NCBI GenBank assembly: GCA_910585705.1
Contig: CAJUER010000011.1
Span: 1-16,973, forward strand
DNA length: 16,973 nucleotides
DNA from: an uncultured Christensenella sp.
GTDB lineage: Bacteria > Bacillota > Clostridia > Christensenellales > Borkfalkiaceae
Direction of reading: 5' to 3'
Below, one piece after another: positions 14,301 to 16,973 of the stretch (within the stretch, counting starts at the first letter, position 1; every line of letters starts with the position of its first letter). Position numbers and translations under genes: made by a program. A model generated the notes under the pieces. That model did not search any database, was not told the DNA's origin, and worked only from the letters and a program-made list of their open reading frames with translations.

Positions 14301-16973
14301 TGACCTACGACTTCACGACAGGTCACGAACCCGTCGAAATCCGCACCTACAACGCGGCAACGGACACTTGGGACGTTGACCCCAACGGCGAAAAGGAAAA
14401 GCCCGTGTTGGAGCTGTGGTATTACGAAACAAAGAAGGGCGACACTGCGGCGAAAAAGCCCGTGCTCGAATCCACCGACGACCCGACCGAATTCATATTC
14501 AATATGATAAAGGACGCGGACAACAAACACACTGCGGGCGAGTACACGATTATGATTAAAATCGCGGCAGTGGACAATGACGAGCCCGATACTCTCGTAA
14601 ACGCGAACTACCGCGTGAAGGTCACGCCCGATAAGCTTGACGGCGAGTCCGACGCGGACTACGAAAAGAGGGTTGAGGCGGCTTACGCCACCTACCGTCA
14701 GGCAATGAAGTTAAAGCCCGGCGAGGCTTCGCTTGACGATATTGCAATGCAGTATCAGAGCGACAAGATGAAAGAAGAAGGAAAGCTCCCCGAAGATTTA
14801 CCCTTCAAGGACGCCGCAGTTCCCGATTCCTCGAACCTGACTTATGCCTGGAACGAGGACACGAAGAAGCCCATGCAGTTCTTCTTTACGGCAGGCTTCG
14901 ACGATATCGACTTCTTAGAGCTGGATAAAACCTACGGCAACGACGGTTATATTTTCAGTTACCTCGACGCGGACGGCAACGAAACCGCAACTCTCGGCAA
15001 CGGCGAAGGCTTCGCAAAGGCGAGCAAGGTGCGCGTTAAGTTCAAGGTACAGGTCAAGGCGGACAGCAGGCTCAACAACAAGATGCCCAAAGCTTCCGAA
15101 TATAAGGACGCGGACAACGGCGGTATGTTCTACTACACGCCCGGCACGCCCGACGCGGACGGCAACATCTTCGACGGCGAGCTTACGTTCGAATACGAAA
15201 TTGTCAAAGCTACGGTTGACGCGGACGCGCTCAAAGACTTGGCGCTGCAATACCAGTTCACGGGCGAAACTAAGTGGCAGACCTACGACCCGAAGAACCC
15301 GCCCGAATATAACGACGGCAAAAGCATAACCTTCCGTCCCGACCCCGACAAATTGCCTCAGGGCGTAACCAAAGCGGAAGTAAGCAAAACGCTGGGTGAC
15401 TTCAAGAATCCCGGCACGCCCACGATAACCATTAAGGTGGATGTGGACGCGAACTACGAAGCGGTTAAGGATTTCAATCTGAAACCCGAAATCAGCGCGA
15501 AGGTCATCGACATCAGCGAAGAGCTGTGGAAGATAGAAAACCTTAAAGACAGCAACGGCGACACCGTAAAGGACGACGTCGGCGCGCCTTACCAGATAAC
15601 GGGGCTCAACCCCGACAAGCTGCCCAGCGCAAGCTACGCGGACTATATCGACTACGAATACTGGACGATGAAGGACGACGGCTCGGGCAACTTCGTTCCC
15701 GACGTGAAGATAGGCGTCGGACAGACGGCGATTGACGCGTTAATCGACCCTACGGGTCCCTACAAGGCAAGCTCGACCAACGCATACCCCGTATTCGTGC
15801 GCCCCGTGCTCAACAGCAAGGCGCCCACTACGGCGACGGGCACTCCTAAGCTCGTGCTTAAAGATTTGTCGGGCAACTCGGTAACGGCTCCCGACGGATC
15901 AAACGGATTTATTTCGTTCAACTTCGGCGAAAGCAAGGACTTAATCGTCGTTACGCAGAACATTTCAAGCTCGGTTTACGGCGACAGCGTCACCGCAGGC
16001 GACATTTTAACGCTTACCTACGAAAACGGAGATATATTCCAGGCAGGTCACTATTCGCTTACGGTATTCGACGCGGATAAGAAGGATTTGGGCGCGCTTG
16101 ACAGCTTCGATTTTGCCAACGCTCCCGCAGGAGTATACAGCATTGCGATTAAGCTCACCGACCCCGCAATGGCGAAGGATTTCGTGCTTACGGATTCGAG
16201 CGAGAAGTTCACAATCGAAAAGAAGGCGGTTTCCGTTCCTACGCTCGCAGACTTCGAGTATAACGGTTCGATAATCAACATTCTCGATAAGCTCGGCGGC
16301 TCGTATCTTGACGAAGCATTGAAACAGCTTATGACTGTCACGGGCGACGTCGAGGGTAAGGACGTTCAGAAGGACGGCTATGTTGCAATAATCAAGCTCA
16401 ACAATCCCAACTATAAGTGGGACGACGGTTCGGCTGACGCGGAAGGCGACAAGACCGGCACGAAGCTTTCGCTTCTCGGCGCTTCGCTCGCAAGCGTTAC
16501 GACCGAAATCACCGCTGACGACACCGCACGTCTTGTGTGGAACGTCAACCCCTTCGTTCTCAAAAATCTCAACTGGAATACGGGCAATGTAAACGCAACG
16601 CTCAACATTCCCGAAAACGTGAAGAATATACTTGCAGCCGCAGGCGTGGAAATAGGTTATAACTATTACGATTCCAACGGCGAGCTTGTGACCGAGCTGG
16701 AAAAAGGCAAAACCTACCGCGTGGAAGCCGTGCTTACGGGCGAAGGCGCGGAGCTCGGAAACGTAGTGTTCGAAAAGACTTCGGAAGACGGTTCTACCGT
16801 TCCCAGCCTTGTATCGGACAGAAAAGTATACGAATCCAAGAAAGGCATATTTGACTCGGCTTTAAGCTTTGCAACCAAAACGTGGATGGGCTTGCCTATC
16901 TGGGCATGGTTCCTGATTGCGCTTGCTATTCTCATTCTGCTCATAATCATCATTGTAGTAGCATGCAAGAAGA
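11384..16973 (+). CDS. Giant secreted, membrane-anchored surface protein (3' end outside window)
   Basis: A single frame stays open from the ATG at 11384 to the window edge (at least 1863 codons); AAGGAG at 11371-11376 is an excellent Shine-Dalgarno. Residues 1-39 form a signal peptide (RGRK, hydrophobic 12-30, A-V-A at 37-39). Residues of about 200-442 are Trp/Gly/Asn-rich and end in WLRSG (401-405) and GVRPALHL (432-439), as in DUF6273/C-type-lectin-like domains. The rest is acidic, beta-rich and repetitive, with recurring YKW-containing Ig/MBG-like segments (YKW at 594, 904 and 1677). A hydrophobic helix at about 1839-1860 followed by CKK suggests a C-terminal membrane anchor close to the end. 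There is no LPxTG before it. It is probably an adhesin or binding protein; the ligand is unknown. Confidence 0.88.
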   Translation, partial: MIKTRGRKLLTAFAAALMAVALVLSGGLIASHGGKAAVAKTGASDTVINLTLDTTSLAPQPQSGKMFDGEGLAKLYDAILGTKKKTSGNQYTGTYNKVKEALTNSDGTTTQTWTSLTNPANTTTIANAIDAADIRTNNGGNVVVKIGSTEFQVVYVTLNTSGDVIVDLWQSSSTQISPWAANSAGSPGYSPYNGRNNGASTRPSNVYGNSYIRAMMLGQGGTWDQFSGQNSSSSAATATAGNSVSATYGALWNSMTNGDLSAFIDEPSKVKYQEVESYSAYEHRTANGSSGTGWWQYTMPGDAYGTPFDEWYHDGSTHFWNSGVNTGYGGNGTNQITGQDQWKNDKIWLPSYTETGHNGVDGYASSAVSGLWNLDNGQRNNNGGATPSSWAWNTSTPNLSWLRSGDAYGAVDAFFLTSSGSITAYHVSSSLGVRPALHLNLKSAALSAASGSGSNAADFIPVNTPQDLTFTYNGVAYDDLATIVEWVEGGDANIPNLSDALTKDTIKGNTGWFDAINHALNKNSVLDGDKYFHTQANGSTPAAALMYKIEYTQGSTDTAGVSTSGETAKTLTKFELKNAGVYKITCKFEPTSKYKWRDPATGTISADATKTFNIVIKQKKAKYEWKSKDTELHETDSDPKKQWTTPFALNFIPKAGALANTSKAPWPYISYELLNDPAKSILDDNYAENQQTYSWDAVNSKHVVKVAGADDKTLPCIVIKFVSVENYESDIEHIYANKDPKAKGEKYPQQAGTYRAEAVNVNEKTGNYELVAKDTNTTMKRSYAIEKLEIDTPALRDPLEYTGNWVEFEIAAYANKVGTGTDAKYYSEFVEYGNYDSNGDFVKDMMPLDDDGNDLGLKHSLTGNNKNKLVFKAHDANAYTVYYHLKTVTVENTTAYPDPIVRNYKWKCTTPSTIKDPEGTKVDGKSDDLKRVYEVAPKTLEFTFNSMKLDTDGTTWVDAKTWDIKTNDKTSKLTYDFTTGHEPVEIRTYNAATDTWDVDPNGEKEKPVLELWYYETKKGDTAAKKPVLESTDDPTEFIFNMIKDADNKHTAGEYTIMIKIAAVDNDEPDTLVNANYRVKVTPDKLDGESDADYEKRVEAAYATYRQAMKLKPGEASLDDIAMQYQSDKMKEEGKLPEDLPFKDAAVPDSSNLTYAWNEDTKKPMQFFFTAGFDDIDFLELDKTYGNDGYIFSYLDADGNETATLGNGEGFAKASKVRVKFKVQVKADSRLNNKMPKASEYKDADNGGMFYYTPGTPDADGNIFDGELTFEYEIVKATVDADALKDLALQYQFTGETKWQTYDPKNPPEYNDGKSITFRPDPDKLPQGVTKAEVSKTLGDFKNPGTPTITIKVDVDANYEAVKDFNLKPEISAKVIDISEELWKIENLKDSNGDTVKDDVGAPYQITGLNPDKLPSASYADYIDYEYWTMKDDGSGNFVPDVKIGVGQTAIDALIDPTGPYKASSTNAYPVFVRPVLNSKAPTTATGTPKLVLKDLSGNSVTAPDGSNGFISFNFGESKDLIVVTQNISSSVYGDSVTAGDILTLTYENGDIFQAGHYSLTVFDADKKDLGALDSFDFANAPAGVYSIAIKLTDPAMAKDFVLTDSSEKFTIEKKAVSVPTLADFEYNGSIINILDKLGGSYLDEALKQLMTVTGDVEGKDVQKDGYVAIIKLNNPNYKWDDGSADAEGDKTGTKLSLLGASLASVTTEITADDTARLVWNVNPFVLKNLNWNTGNVNATLNIPENVKNILAAAGVEIGYNYYDSNGELVTELEKGKTYRVEAVLTGEGAELGNVVFEKTSEDGSTVPSLVSDRKVYESKKGIFDSALSFATKTWMGLPIWAWFLIALAILILLIIIIVVACKK
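12581..12690 (+). other. Putative hypervariable (DGR variable-repeat-like) patch in the surface protein
   Basis: This 110-bp segment encodes residues 400-436, from WLRSG to GVRPA. I count only 8 A in 110 bases (about 7%) and 38 T, against 28 A in the preceding 110 bases. Codons shift from the GGC/GCG/AAC style of the gene to GGT, GCT, GTT, CGT and TCG. Positions that are often Asn in related DUF6273 domains are Ala, Phe, Thr, Ser, Ile, His and Leu here. This fits adenine-targeted mutagenesis by a diversity-generating retroelement. No reverse transcriptase or template repeat is in the window. Confidence 0.45.

Noticed and set aside
11432..15250. Several long minus-strand open frames (for example 11432-12232, 12694-13425, 13367-14035)
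   Set aside because: All lie opposite the giant surface-protein gene, which has a Shine-Dalgarno, signal peptide and an uninterrupted frame; these are shadows of its GC-structured codons.
16889..16973. LPxTG sortase anchor
   Set aside because: The sequence before the membrane helix reads GLPIWAW; Leu-Pro is followed by Ile-Trp-Ala, not x-Thr-Gly, and the residues after the helix are cut off by the window.

Overview
The window looks like a chromosomal segment of an uncultured or gut-type Bacillota (Clostridia/Christensenellales-like). This is inferred from purine-rich Shine-Dalgarno sites, sigma-A promoters with 17-bp spacers, the rpmE / DUF1385 / prmC / prfA gene order, and a very long secreted surface protein. 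No rRNA, tRNA, CRISPR array or IS transposase was recognised.

Layout. (1) Positions 1-378 hold no convincing gene but carry a near-consensus promoter for a short-form malic enzyme (379-1557), which ends at a strong, probably bidirectional hairpin terminator (1621-1655). (2) Positions 5580 down to 1704 form a four-gene minus-strand operon. It starts at a promoter that places the first ATG almost at the transcription start, and it encodes an unusual zinc-type MDR dehydrogenase-like protein, cardiolipin synthase, a Cof-type HAD phosphatase and a YfcE-like phosphodiesterase. The last two overlap by ATGA. (3) Positions 5660-9469 are a plus-strand translation block: ribosomal protein L31 with its own promoter and terminator, then a single ORF fusing a DUF1385 membrane domain to the release-factor methyltransferase PrmC, then RF1 (the substrate of PrmC), then a DtxR/MntR-like regulator.

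(4) Positions 9470-11383 are an accessory, repeat-rich island. Five copies of a small element lie here. Each copy has two structured ends, called B (left) and A (right); each end folds into two hairpins, and the two ends resemble each other in inverted orientation. In one copy the ends enclose a DUF559 (Vsr-like) nuclease gene, and the left end supplies that gene's Shine-Dalgarno. In the other four copies the gene is replaced by a spacer of about 28 bp. Between two copies sits an isolated, strongly promoted, terminator-ended transcription unit with no credible ORF. It is a candidate small RNA whose promoter is surrounded by CCACAATT sites and an 18-bp palindrome. AT-rich direct repeats and a second family of short inverted repeats follow.

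(5) From 11384 to the window edge is one uninterrupted, unfinished ORF of at least 1863 codons. It has a signal peptide, a DUF6273/C-type-lectin-like region ending in GVRPAL, many predicted beta-rich (Ig-like) segments, and a C-terminal membrane helix near the window end. About 110 bp just before GVRPAL is sharply adenine-depleted and uses different codons from its surroundings, as expected of the variable repeat of a diversity-generating retroelement; no reverse transcriptase or template repeat lies in the window.

The two most interesting items are the DUF559 element with structured ends and the putative hypervariable patch in the surface protein. Both are inferences from sequence alone.
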